From contig SPBQ01000145.1 in the NCBI GenBank assembly GCA_004525875.1, positions 1 to 6,306 of the forward strand: 6,306 bases of DNA. Reading direction: 5' to 3'. The notes under the pieces were generated by a model. The model saw only the letters and a program-made list of their open reading frames with translations. It had not been told where the DNA came from and searched no databases. Source of the DNA: Myxococcales bacterium (lineage in GTDB: Bacteria; Desulfobacterota_B; Binatia; UBA1149; SPBQ01). The translations under genes and the position numbers were made by a program. Each line of letters starts with the position of its first letter. Within the stretch, counting starts at the first letter, position 1. Of this stretch, positions 1-5,758 are shown piece after piece.

Positions 1-145
1 CGCGCACGACCATCGTCTTGATCGCACGCGCCGTGTCGCGAGCGCCGCGACAGGTGACGTACACCTCGCGGGCGGGCAGCTTGCGCTGGTCGAGCAGCTC
101 GAGAACCCCACCACGCCACCGAATCGGACGAACTTCAGCCGCCAA
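1..145 (-). CDS. mtnA: S-methyl-5-thioribose-1-phosphate isomerase, N-terminal part (cut by window edge)
   Basis: MtnA converts 5-methylthioribose-1-phosphate to 5-methylthioribulose-1-phosphate in the cytoplasmic methionine salvage pathway. Only the first 48 codons are in the window. The peptide contains VRPIRW, then LELLDQRKLP at residues 15-24, EVYVTC at 27-32 and AIKTMVVR at 41-48. This matches the family N-terminus closely (pattern WxxxxLxLLDQRKLP...YVxC...AIxxMxVRGAPAIG). The RGAPAIG that should follow lies just outside the window. I place the start at TTG (145-143) because a GGAGG Shine-Dalgarno (156-152) sits 6 nt upstream and no ATG or GTG is suitably placed; the family's first conserved residues follow five codons later. 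The start lies inside the last codons of the SDR gene (11-nt overlap including its stop), so the two are probably translationally coupled in one operon. Identity rests on recognised motifs, not a database search. Confidence 0.88.
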   Translation of the reverse strand, partial: MAAEVRPIRWRGGVLELLDQRKLPAREVYVTCRGARDTARAIKTMVVR

Positions 146-1106
146 GGGCTTCCTCCGCGGAGCGGCGCGGCTGAAAGCCGAGAAGCTGGACGGCGCGGCT
201 GCCGTCGGCCACGCATCGCGAGCACAGCGGGTCGACGCCGAGCACCTCGGGCGCGACCAGGCGGGCGAGCGAGTGCGGCAGCGGGAGCATGTAACGACCG
301 GCGAGCGCGCCGAGCCGCGTAATGGGCACCGCCCCGCGAGCGACCACGTTGATTGTGCCGCTCACCCGCTCCTCGGCCGCGCGCAGGATCGTCTCGACCA
401 GATCATCATAGTGGACGACCTGCACGGGCGGGTCGTGACCGAGCACTCTCACCGGCAACGGTGCGGCGAGGTACTCCACGATCGGATTGGAGCCCGGCCC
501 TGCGCTGATGTAGGCGGCACGCAAAACGACCAGTCGCATGCCGGTGTCCTCGGCCAGCTTCGCCAGCAGGGCCTCGTACTCGCGCAGGTCGCGAACCCAG
601 CGACCGTAGAGCGAGGCGGTGTCCACTTCTCCGCCGTCGAAGCGGTGGTCGGCGCGGCCGCCCGTGCCGACCGTGTAACGCTCGTCGAAGAGCAACGGGC
701 TCGAACGGGCCAGGCCGTATACGGCCGTCGAGGAGAGCGCGACCATCCGTCGAAGATCGCCTCCGCGTTCCCGGAACAAACGTACGCCCGTAGAGACGGT
801 CGCAGCCACCGCGGCGTCGTGACGCCCCTCCCGGACAGGGGTCAGCGGCGACTCGGAAAGTGCCAGCTGTACGATGGCGTCGGGCGCCACGTCGGCGAGC
901 ACGGCCGCAAGTCGTCGCGGCGCTCCGCGATCGAGGAAGTCGATGCGTCGATGTCGGTTGCGGACCGCGGGTGGCATCGTGCCAGCGGTAACAACGCGCG
1001 CGAACGCGCCCGTTGCCGCCAGTGCGTGTGCCACGTCCGTGCCGAGACGGCTGGTTCCGAGCACCAGGGCTGTTCCGTGGGCCACGGCCATCGAAGTCGG
1101 ATGCAT
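135..1106 (-). CDS. NAD-dependent epimerase/dehydratase-like protein (extended/atypical SDR) lacking a standard YxxxK
   Basis: Cytoplasmic Rossmann-fold protein of 323 aa from ATG-1106. Visible landmarks, numbered from that Met: a first strand and nucleotide loop ALVLGTSRLG (13-22; GTSRLG at 17-22 instead of the usual GxxGxxG), ALSSTAVYG (123-131, the strand carrying the SDR serine), a VVLR strand (193-196), QVVHYDD (229-235) and INVVARG (252-258). The last two fit the QxxHxDD and NVAG signatures of NAD-dependent epimerases. The helix that should carry YxxxK reads WVRDLREYEALL (170-181), which aligns with Y-x-R-D-K-x-E-x-E-A-L-L in relatives, so Tyr and Lys are replaced by Trp and Leu. Fold and cofactor binding are likely; the reaction is unknown. 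Other possible starts are ATG-1091 and TTG-1130. None has an SD; ATG-1091 would fit the promoter proposed at 1102-1130. The gene overlaps mtnA, suggesting co-transcription, but no link to methionine salvage is visible in the protein itself. Confidence 0.85.
   Translation of the reverse strand: MHPTSMAVAHGTALVLGTSRLGTDVAHALAATGAFARVVTAGTMPPAVRNRHRRIDFLDRGAPRRLAAVLADVAPDAIVQLALSESPLTPVREGRHDAAVAATVSTGVRLFRERGGDLRRMVALSSTAVYGLARSSPLLFDERYTVGTGGRADHRFDGGEVDTASLYGRWVRDLREYEALLAKLAEDTGMRLVVLRAAYISAGPGSNPIVEYLAAPLPVRVLGHDPPVQVVHYDDLVETILRAAEERVSGTINVVARGAVPITRLGALAGRYMLPLPHSLARLVAPEVLGVDPLCSRCVADGSRAVQLLGFQPRRSAEEALGG
152..156 (-). promoter_or_regulatory. Ribosome binding site for mtnA (decides the TTG start)
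   Basis: On the minus strand GGAGG lies 6 nt before TTG-145. It sits inside the 3' end of the SDR gene. It is the only good SD near the start of the mtnA frame and supports an uncommon TTG initiation codon overlapping the upstream stop. Confidence 0.65.
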
Positions 1107-1130
1107 AGAGAAGGTGACTCGGATTGACAA
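1102..1130 (-). promoter_or_regulatory. Candidate minus-strand promoter of the SDR-mtnA operon
   Basis: Reading the minus strand, TTGTCA (1130-1125) is followed by a 17-nt spacer and TATGCA (1107-1102). Transcription would begin near 1095, only a few bases before ATG-1091. If real, it excludes TTG-1130 and ATG-1106 as starts and makes the SDR message nearly leaderless. The -35 is good (5 of 6) but the -10 is weak (3 of 6), so this is tentative. Confidence 0.35.
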
Positions 1131-1152
1131 CCGCTGGGGCCGCCCCTACCGT
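1124..1152 (+). promoter_or_regulatory. Candidate plus-strand promoter of the SRPBCC gene (leaderless)
   Basis: A perfect TTGACA (1124-1129), a 17-nt spacer and TACCGT (1147-1152) form a sigma70-like promoter. The predicted transcription start is about 1158-1161, at or next to ATG-1161. No Shine-Dalgarno precedes that ATG, which agrees with leaderless translation. The -10 matches only 3 of 6 positions but keeps the important TA...T. Confidence 0.5.
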
Positions 1153-1160
1153 CGGCGTCG

Positions 1161-1601
1161 ATGGAAGAGCAGAGCCACACCGAGATCGTCCACGCGTCGA
1201 TCGACGTTTGCTTCCAAACCATCGTCGACTTCGAGATGTACTCGAAGTGGTTCTCGGGAATTACCGCTGCGCGTCTGTGCGAGTCGAACCCCGAGGCGGG
1301 AACGTGGACGGTCGCCTACGAGCTCGACATGACGCTCAAGACGATCCGCTACACGTTGGCTTACAAGTCCGAGGGGCTCCACGAGCTGACGTGGAAGTTG
1401 GTGGAAGGCGATGTCGCCGATGTCGCGGGGTCTTACACCTTCCGCGAGCTCGGCGACGGCACCACGGAAGCGACCTGCTCCCAGGCGATCGAGATCGGCT
1501 TCTGGATCCCCGGGCCGATCAAGCGCACGTTCGAGCGGTCGGCACTCGCCGATTCGGTGCGAGAGTTCAAGAAGGCCGCCGAGAGCCGCGCGCGCAGCTG
1601 A
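1161..1601 (+). CDS. SRPBCC (START/Bet v1-like) family protein
   Basis: A 146-aa soluble protein with the helix-grip pattern of the polyketide cyclase/dehydrase-type SRPBCC superfamily. The N-terminal strand TEIVHASIDVCFQTIVDFEMYSKWFSGI (7-34, in two parts: strand, then the helix and D-x-x-x-Y-x-x-W motif) is diagnostic. It is followed by antiparallel strands (YTLAYKS, 64-70; LTWKLVEG, 77-84; SYTFRELGDGTTEATCSQAIEI, about 91-112, including a D-G-T-T-E turn). The fold ends in P-G-P-I (117-120) and a long C-terminal helix that closes the pocket. Such proteins bind hydrophobic ligands or lipids; some are enzymes or lipid-transport proteins, and ligand and role here cannot be read from the sequence. 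No signal peptide or membrane segment is seen. It is divergent from the SDR operon and convergent with the acylase gene. The ATG-1161 start is supported by the fold beginning at once and by the promoter spacing; no SD is present. Confidence 0.85.
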   Translation: MEEQSHTEIVHASIDVCFQTIVDFEMYSKWFSGITAARLCESNPEAGTWTVAYELDMTLKTIRYTLAYKSEGLHELTWKLVEGDVADVAGSYTFRELGDGTTEATCSQAIEIGFWIPGPIKRTFERSALADSVREFKKAAESRARS

Positions 1602-1615
1602 CGCGCGCGGCTCTC
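1581..1615. terminator. Perfect 14-bp GC hairpin between convergent genes (likely bidirectional terminator)
   Basis: GAGAGCCGCGCGCG (1581-1594) pairs without mismatch with CGCGCGCGGCTCTC (1602-1615), leaving a 7-nt loop. The left arm is the last codons (ESRAR and the first bases of the final Ser) of the SRPBCC gene and its TGA stop falls in the loop. The acylase gene, coming from the other side, stops 22 bp away. Neither flank has a strong T-run (TTT at 1621-1623 on the plus strand, CTTCTT on the minus strand), so this is not a textbook intrinsic terminator. It could also work as a 3'-end stabiliser or with Rho. Confidence 0.7.
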
Positions 1616-1636
1616 CGACGTTTGCAGGTCTCGCGC

Positions 1637-4600
1637 TTATTTCGTCGACTGGAGGGTCGTGGTCCCCTTCGGCTCCCAGTCGCGGGTGTCGTTGAACGTC
1701 TCGGTCGCGCCGTTGGTCAGGAGAGTCGTAACCTCCCGCATTGTCGCCACGTCGACGGCCGAGAAGTCGGTCTTGATCGTCTTCACCTTGAGCTTGCTGT
1801 CCTTGTCCGGCGTCTTTCCGAGCTTGACCTGGATCTGCTGGAGAGCACTGATGCTTCCCGTCTTATCCTTGTACAGGAACGTCGTGGCGTTCTTCGCGGT
1901 CATCGTGCCGGCCGGCACCGTTACCGCGTAGATATCACCGTTGGCGTCGGAGACCGTCAGCACGACATCGTCGGTAGCCGGGTCGAACGTGCCGGTGATC
2001 TTGCCCTTGCCACTGACCTTGAGCGTGTCGCTGTCGGCCTTGGTGCTGCGCTTGAGCTTGGCGCTGAGCTTCGCGAAACCGAACAGCAACCGGTCCTGCG
2101 GCTGGCGATCGGTACCGTCGGCGACCTGGTCGTCGTCGGTATCGGGATCGGTCGGATCGGAGCCCGCGAGGAACTCCTCGACGAGGCTCAGCTTGTCCTT
2201 GTCGGAGTCGTCCTTCGCCGCGCGACTCAGGTCACCGAAGTACCAGCGCTCGTAGCTGTCCCACACGCCGTCGGCGTCGCTGTCGACCGAACCGCCGGCC
2301 TCGAGATCGCTGCCGGCAGTGAGCATCGGCAGGAAACGCCAGTCGCGCCACAGCGGCGAGAGACTCGTGTTGTTCGGGTCGATGGAAGTGACACCGCCGC
2401 CGAGCGAGCCCTCGATGAGACCACTCTGACCGAGCGGGAACATGAACTCTCCGACGATCGTGTCGCCGACCTCGATGATCTCCTCCCACGTGCCGCGGTT
2501 GCCGGCCGGCGTGGGCGGGAAGATCAGCTCGGAGAACAGGCCCGCCAGAGGGTGCGCGTAGATGTCGTTTCCCCGCGGCGAGTCGGCGGGAATGCCTCCC
2601 GACGCGAGTGCCGAAAGCGAGTCGCGCACGACCGTCTCCCAGGCCGAGCCGTTGAAGTAATCACCGGCGAACTGCTGCGCGTAGCTACCCGTCACGTCGC
2701 CCGCCGCCGAGTCGATCGCGTGCATCACCATCGCCAGACCGCGGCTGCCGCCGGGAACGCCGACGGCGCCGGTGAACTCGTCGCCGTAGATGTCGTCGGC
2801 GAGCTGGGCGGTCAGCGAGTTGATGAACGCGACCTCGCCGGCCACCTCCGTGGCCGTCACCGGGTCGACCAGGCCGCGGCCGAACTCCGGCGTGGCGTTG
2901 TGCGCCTCGAGCTGCGCGAGCACCGTGTCGACGTCCGGGTTGCCGCCGTTGCCGACAGCCTCGATGGCCTGGCGCAGGCGCGGCACGAGATAACGGCTCA
3001 TGTTGCCGTTGCCTGACAGGCCCGCCACGTCCTTGTTGAGCTGACGCTGCTTGTCGCGATCCCAGGACGGGTCGTCGGCGAGGCGCTCGGTGATGAACGC
3101 CACGCGATGATTGCGGCCGAAGCCGCTGCCGTCATCCGCGGTCGCCGCCTTGTTGTTCCAGTTGGCCATGTAGCCCTCGGCCGGGTTGATGGCCTCCGGC
3201 ATCGCGACGATCTCGGTGATCTCGAAGGTGTCGCCGCCGGCCGGCACGATCGACCAGGGGTACTCGACGGTGAGCGAGTCGTCGTCGTTACTCGCGATGC
3301 GGCGGGTCTGGCGATAGCCGGTACCGCTCGTGATCGTCACGAGGTACTCGCTGCCCTGCAGCGTCGGGTTCTGGTAGCGGAAGTTGACCGCCGGCGGGCT
3401 GAAGTCCTGGCCGCTGAACGCGCCTGTAGCCACCAGCGCACTCGCACCGGCCGAGTCGACCGCGCCTTCCACGACCGCCAGCGGATTGGCGCTGGTGCCA
3501 TCCATCGGCAGCAGCTTGTCCGTCGCGTCCTGGCGCTTGCGGGAGAATCCGCCCGAGAAGTAAGCGATGTTCCCCTTGCCACCGTCAGTGCCGACGCCGT
3601 TGAACGCGAGATTGTCGACGCATGGGAAGTTATGTGTGCTGGGCATGACGCGGGCAGCGGCACGGACGTCGAGGCAGCTGTCGGCCTTCTGCATCTGTGC
3701 CCACCCCCACACCGACGTGGACTCTTCCATCCAGTACGCGAGGTCGCGGGAGATCGCGACGATGTCGCCACCGACGACGACGGCGACGTACTCGGAGGTA
3801 TCGTCGGGCGCCGTCGTGAACGGTGCACCAGCCGTCAGCGTGTCGGTGGTCGCCGCCGAGATCTCGCGGATCTGGCCGACACCCGTGCCGTCGATGATGG
3901 CCACGTAGCCACCCACGTACGGTGCACCGAACGACGCGCCGGTGTCGGTCAGATCGCTGACCGAACCACCGGTCGCAGTGCCGGCGGCGTCGGCGAGGAA
4001 CTGTGAGACCGGCCGGTCGCCGCCGTTGCCGCCGCGCTCATGCGTGCGCCAGAAGGTGAACGTCTCCGTCACGCCGAGAGAATTCGCGAAGATCGTCTCG
4101 GTGCGCGGGAGCATCGGCGACGGCGTCCCCTCGTCGTTGTAGCGGAGCACGTCACTGTCCTCGAGAACGACCTCCTCGAAGAACGTGTCGGCGACACGAA
4201 GCTGCGCCGTGGTGGAGGAGTAGGCGACGGTGTCGTTGTGGCCGATCAGCATCAGAGGCGCACCGACGAGCTGCATGCCCATGGCATGGACCGTCTCGCC
4301 CGAGCGATTCTCGGTGAACTGCATGATCGACGGCGTCTGGATGCCCATCTGCGGGAATCCCCCGATCCACGGGTTGCCCGTGGCCGAACGGTTGGCGGCG
4401 ATCATCCAGGTGTAGCTACCGAGCTTCATCCAGGCGCCCCACTTCTTGCCGCGCGCCTCGCGATCCTCGAAGCGCTCGCGGCGTGCATCGGCGGCCGCGA
4501 GGTAGTCGTGCGCGGGGAAGCGCGCGGCGTACTCGGCCAGCGTCGGTTCCGCATCGGTCGCGCCGGTCTCCACGGCCTTCTCGGCCTGCTCTGCCTTGTC

Positions 4601-5458
4601 GGTGGGGGCGCCGACGCCCGCGTCGGAGGCGTCAACGATCGCATCCTCTTCGACCTGATCGACGGCCGCTAGCGGCCCGCCGAAGCCCGGCGTGGTGGCG
4701 TCGGGCACGGTCACCGGAGCCAGCGGATCGTTGAGAAAGTTCAGATCGCGCCAGATCTCCGTGCCGGCCGTCGTTCCGTGCACGCCGATGAGCGCCTGCA
4801 GCTCACCGAACCGGGAGTCCTCGCCGAAGCTCTCGGCCCCGAAGCGCCGGATCTGGATCACCCCGATCGCGATCCCCATCTCGGGGGTGTACTGAAAGCC
4901 GGCCAGCGGCCGGCCCGGATCAGCACCCCCGGGCGGGAGATAGAACGGATCGACTTGATCGGAGAGGTTGGTGGCATTGCCGAACAGGTCGGCCCCCAGA
5001 CCAAGAGTGCGCAGGACGTTGATCTCGAGCGGCTCGGGCAGGCTGCCCGCGTATATCTCCTCGATAACGTCGTTCACGCCCTTGCAGTACTCGAGCAGCA
5101 TGTCGGCGTCGGCCTGAGGCATGTTCGCGTACATCTGGTTCAGCTCGGAGGACGTGTAGCCTTCGCGCCGCGCGTCGACATCGTCGTCGATGAAGCTCGG
5201 ATCGAGCAGACCGAATGCCTGCGACAGCGTGCCGCGGCCGGCCCGTGCGAACAGGATCAGCTGCACCAGACGATCGAGCGCAACCTGACGACCGACCTGG
5301 TAGGCCATCTCCAGATCGGTGTCGGCGTAGACATGCGGAGTGCCCCAGCGGGGCTCGCGCACGGCGGTCGACGCCGCCTGCGCCAACGGAGCGGTCAGCA
5401 TCGCAAACAGGACGGTGAGCGTAATGGTCAGCCGTGACAACGCGTTGCGTTGGAACAT
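1637..5458 (-). CDS. Secreted penicillin-acylase-family (peptidase S45, Ntn-hydrolase) protein with added modules
   Basis: A 1273-aa exported amidohydrolase-type protein. Residues 1-28 are a signal peptide (N-R-L-S-R-type start, hydrophobic core, AQA cleavage site). The alpha-chain-like part has WGTPHVYADTD (38-48), GRQVALDRL (56-64) and RAGRGTLSQAFG (72-83), the usual acylase N-terminal signatures. An acidic Ala-rich spacer covers about 250-310. The predicted nucleophile is Ser348 in G-S-Y-T-W, followed by NRSATGNPWIGGFPQMG (356-372), IGHNDTVAYSSTTA (405-418) and, far downstream, NWNNKA (766-771) with the oxyanion-hole Asn. In this family the precursor cuts itself before the Ser to give two chains, which I infer here. 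Two inserted beta modules (493-562, 677-750), a calcium-binding-like stretch (1058-1120) and a C-terminal domain (1121-1273) make it much longer than the usual 700-850 aa. Substrate is unknown; N-acyl amides such as acyl-homoserine lactones or lipopeptides are family possibilities. Start ATG-5458 is set by AGGAGG 6 nt upstream and the signal peptide. It appears monocistronic. Confidence 0.9.
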   Translation of the reverse strand: MFQRNALSRLTITLTVLFAMLTAPLAQAASTAVREPRWGTPHVYADTDLEMAYQVGRQVALDRLVQLILFARAGRGTLSQAFGLLDPSFIDDDVDARREGYTSSELNQMYANMPQADADMLLEYCKGVNDVIEEIYAGSLPEPLEINVLRTLGLGADLFGNATNLSDQVDPFYLPPGGADPGRPLAGFQYTPEMGIAIGVIQIRRFGAESFGEDSRFGELQALIGVHGTTAGTEIWRDLNFLNDPLAPVTVPDATTPGFGGPLAAVDQVEEDAIVDASDAGVGAPTDKAEQAEKAVETGATDAEPTLAEYAARFPAHDYLAAADARRERFEDREARGKKWGAWMKLGSYTWMIAANRSATGNPWIGGFPQMGIQTPSIMQFTENRSGETVHAMGMQLVGAPLMLIGHNDTVAYSSTTAQLRVADTFFEEVVLEDSDVLRYNDEGTPSPMLPRTETIFANSLGVTETFTFWRTHERGGNGGDRPVSQFLADAAGTATGGSVSDLTDTGASFGAPYVGGYVAIIDGTGVGQIREISAATTDTLTAGAPFTTAPDDTSEYVAVVVGGDIVAISRDLAYWMEESTSVWGWAQMQKADSCLDVRAAARVMPSTHNFPCVDNLAFNGVGTDGGKGNIAYFSGGFSRKRQDATDKLLPMDGTSANPLAVVEGAVDSAGASALVATGAFSGQDFSPPAVNFRYQNPTLQGSEYLVTITSGTGYRQTRRIASNDDDSLTVEYPWSIVPAGGDTFEITEIVAMPEAINPAEGYMANWNNKAATADDGSGFGRNHRVAFITERLADDPSWDRDKQRQLNKDVAGLSGNGNMSRYLVPRLRQAIEAVGNGGNPDVDTVLAQLEAHNATPEFGRGLVDPVTATEVAGEVAFINSLTAQLADDIYGDEFTGAVGVPGGSRGLAMVMHAIDSAAGDVTGSYAQQFAGDYFNGSAWETVVRDSLSALASGGIPADSPRGNDIYAHPLAGLFSELIFPPTPAGNRGTWEEIIEVGDTIVGEFMFPLGQSGLIEGSLGGGVTSIDPNNTSLSPLWRDWRFLPMLTAGSDLEAGGSVDSDADGVWDSYERWYFGDLSRAAKDDSDKDKLSLVEEFLAGSDPTDPDTDDDQVADGTDRQPQDRLLFGFAKLSAKLKRSTKADSDTLKVSGKGKITGTFDPATDDVVLTVSDANGDIYAVTVPAGTMTAKNATTFLYKDKTGSISALQQIQVKLGKTPDKDSKLKVKTIKTDFSAVDVATMREVTTLLTNGATETFNDTRDWEPKGTTTLQSTK
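1640..2098 (-). other. C-terminal Lys/Thr-rich beta domain of the acylase
   Basis: Residues 1121-1273 are rich in Lys, Thr, Asp and beta-branched residues: FAKLSAKLKR (1127-1136), DTLKVSGKGKITGTF (1144-1158), VVLTVSDANGDIYAVTVPAGT (about 1165-1185), FLYKDKTGS (1194-1202) and KLKVKTIKTDFS (1222-1233). Alternating strands and turns suggest a beta-sandwich. I recall similar domains at the ends of exported proteins of Binatia-like bacteria, but no function is established. A role in secretion, surface retention or stability is inference. Confidence 0.5.
2099..2287 (-). other. Calcium-binding (thrombospondin type 3/EF-hand-like) stretch of the acylase
   Basis: This encodes residues 1058-1120, which hold three acidic turns: DSDADGVWDSYE (1059-1070), DDSDKDKLSLVEE (1083-1095) and DPTDPDTDDDQVADG (1101-1115). 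The D-x-D-x-D-G and D-P-D-x-D-D-D patterns are typical of thrombospondin type 3 or EF-hand-like calcium sites used as rigid linkers in exported bacterial proteins. It separates the catalytic part from the C-terminal domain. Confidence 0.75.
3209..3430 (-). repeat. Inserted beta module, copy 2 (residues 677-750 of the acylase)
   Basis: It carries the motif GTGYRQTRRI (712-721), then SLTVEYPW (728-735), P739 and DTFEIT (743-748). It lines up with copy 1 through G-T-G-x-x-Q-x-R-x-I, L-T, P and an aromatic/hydrophobic ending. It sits between the PMDGTSANPL segment and the NP-x-x-GYMANWNN segment, which are close together in ordinary penicillin acylases, so it is an insertion in a surface loop. 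DNA similarity to copy 1 is patchy, so the two are not a recent duplication. Confidence 0.65.
3773..3982 (-). repeat. Inserted beta module, copy 1 (residues 493-562 of the acylase)
   Basis: It contains GTATGGSVSDLTDTGASF (493-510), GGYVAIIDGTGVGQIREI (516-533), TLTAGAPF (540-547) and TSEYVAVV (554-561). The G-T-G-x-G-Q-x-R-x-I core followed by L-T-x-x-x-P-F/W is a short beta module known to me from phage structural and exported bacterial proteins. It interrupts the acylase core after the RTHERGG segment (the counterpart of the R-T-x-H-G-P-V strand) and before GDIVAISRDLAYW. Confidence 0.65.
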
Positions 5459-5464
5459 GATCTT

Positions 5465-5470
5465 CCTCCT
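5465..5470 (-). promoter_or_regulatory. Ribosome binding site of the acylase gene
   Basis: AGGAGG on the minus strand lies 6 nt before ATG-5458. It fixes the start, because the same frame stays open for another 134 codons upstream to 5860 without any signal peptide. Confidence 0.85.
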
Positions 5471-5503
5471 GAAGTGAGCGGCCGCCCTGGCGACGGTTCG
5501 GGG

Positions 5504-5532
5504 ATTGTTTGTCCTTGACCGAACATTGACAA
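5504..5532 (-). promoter_or_regulatory. Candidate promoter of the acylase gene
   Basis: On the minus strand TTGTCA (5532-5527), a 17-nt spacer and AACAAT (5509-5504) resemble a sigma70 promoter (5 of 6 and 4 of 6 matches). The start would be near 5497, giving a leader of about 40 nt that contains the AGGAGG site. This is the most AT-rich part of the window. Confidence 0.45.
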
Positions 5533-5559
5533 GCGGGTCATTGTCCGAAAACAAGCGGG
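5529..5559. repeat. Direct repeat ACAAGCGGG (two copies, 22-bp period), possible operator
   Basis: ACAAGCGGG occurs at 5529-5537 and again at 5551-5559, start to start 22 bp, about two helical turns. TTGTC/GACAA half-sites are interleaved (for example TTGAC at 5526 and TTGTC at 5541). The cluster overlaps the -35 of the candidate acylase promoter, so a dimeric regulator could bind there. No regulator gene is in the window. Confidence 0.35.
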
Positions 5560-5728
5560 GACGCACAGCCGCGTACTGGGGGCTCTCTATGACCGCTTCC
5601 GGAACCCGGCCCGGGGATCGACAGGCGTCGAACAAGAACGAGCACGCGACAGCTCGAGATTTCCCCGGTCGGGGGACACGCCGAACCGCCAGAGACGATG
5701 AGCAGCCGCGAATACCGACGGCGCTGAT

Positions 5729-5749
5729 CGGGGTCGGCCTGCGACCCCG
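5729..5749 (+). other. 8-bp hairpin in the leader of the Cys-rich protein gene
   Basis: CGGGGTCG (5729-5736) pairs perfectly with CGACCCCG (5742-5749) around a 5-nt loop, GCCTG. It ends 9 nt before the GGGAGG Shine-Dalgarno. It could protect the mRNA 5' end or tune ribosome access; there is no T-run, so it is not a terminator. Confidence 0.4.
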
Positions 5750-5758
5750 CCAGGAAAA

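Noticed and set aside
595..609. YGRWV read as the SDR YxxxK site
   Set aside because: The fifth residue is Val, not Lys, and the downstream R-D-x-x-E-x-E-A-L-L pattern fits better if the Tyr position is the Trp of WVRDL. Kept as an alternative in the finding.
18..1127. Long plus-strand open frame opposite the SDR gene
   Set aside because: Translation is Arg/His-rich with no fold signature; the minus-strand frame has clear SDR motifs. It is a GC-bias shadow.
1124..3016. 630-codon plus-strand open frame running through the SRPBCC gene and opposite the acylase C-terminus
   Set aside because: Very rich in Arg and Val, no motif, begins inside the candidate promoter and overlaps two well-supported genes in other frames.
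3107..5437. Several plus-strand open frames opposite the acylase (3107-4006, 4040-4672, 4778-5437)
   Set aside because: They are the mirror of acylase codons, with no domain or SD; the acylase motifs on the other strand explain this DNA.
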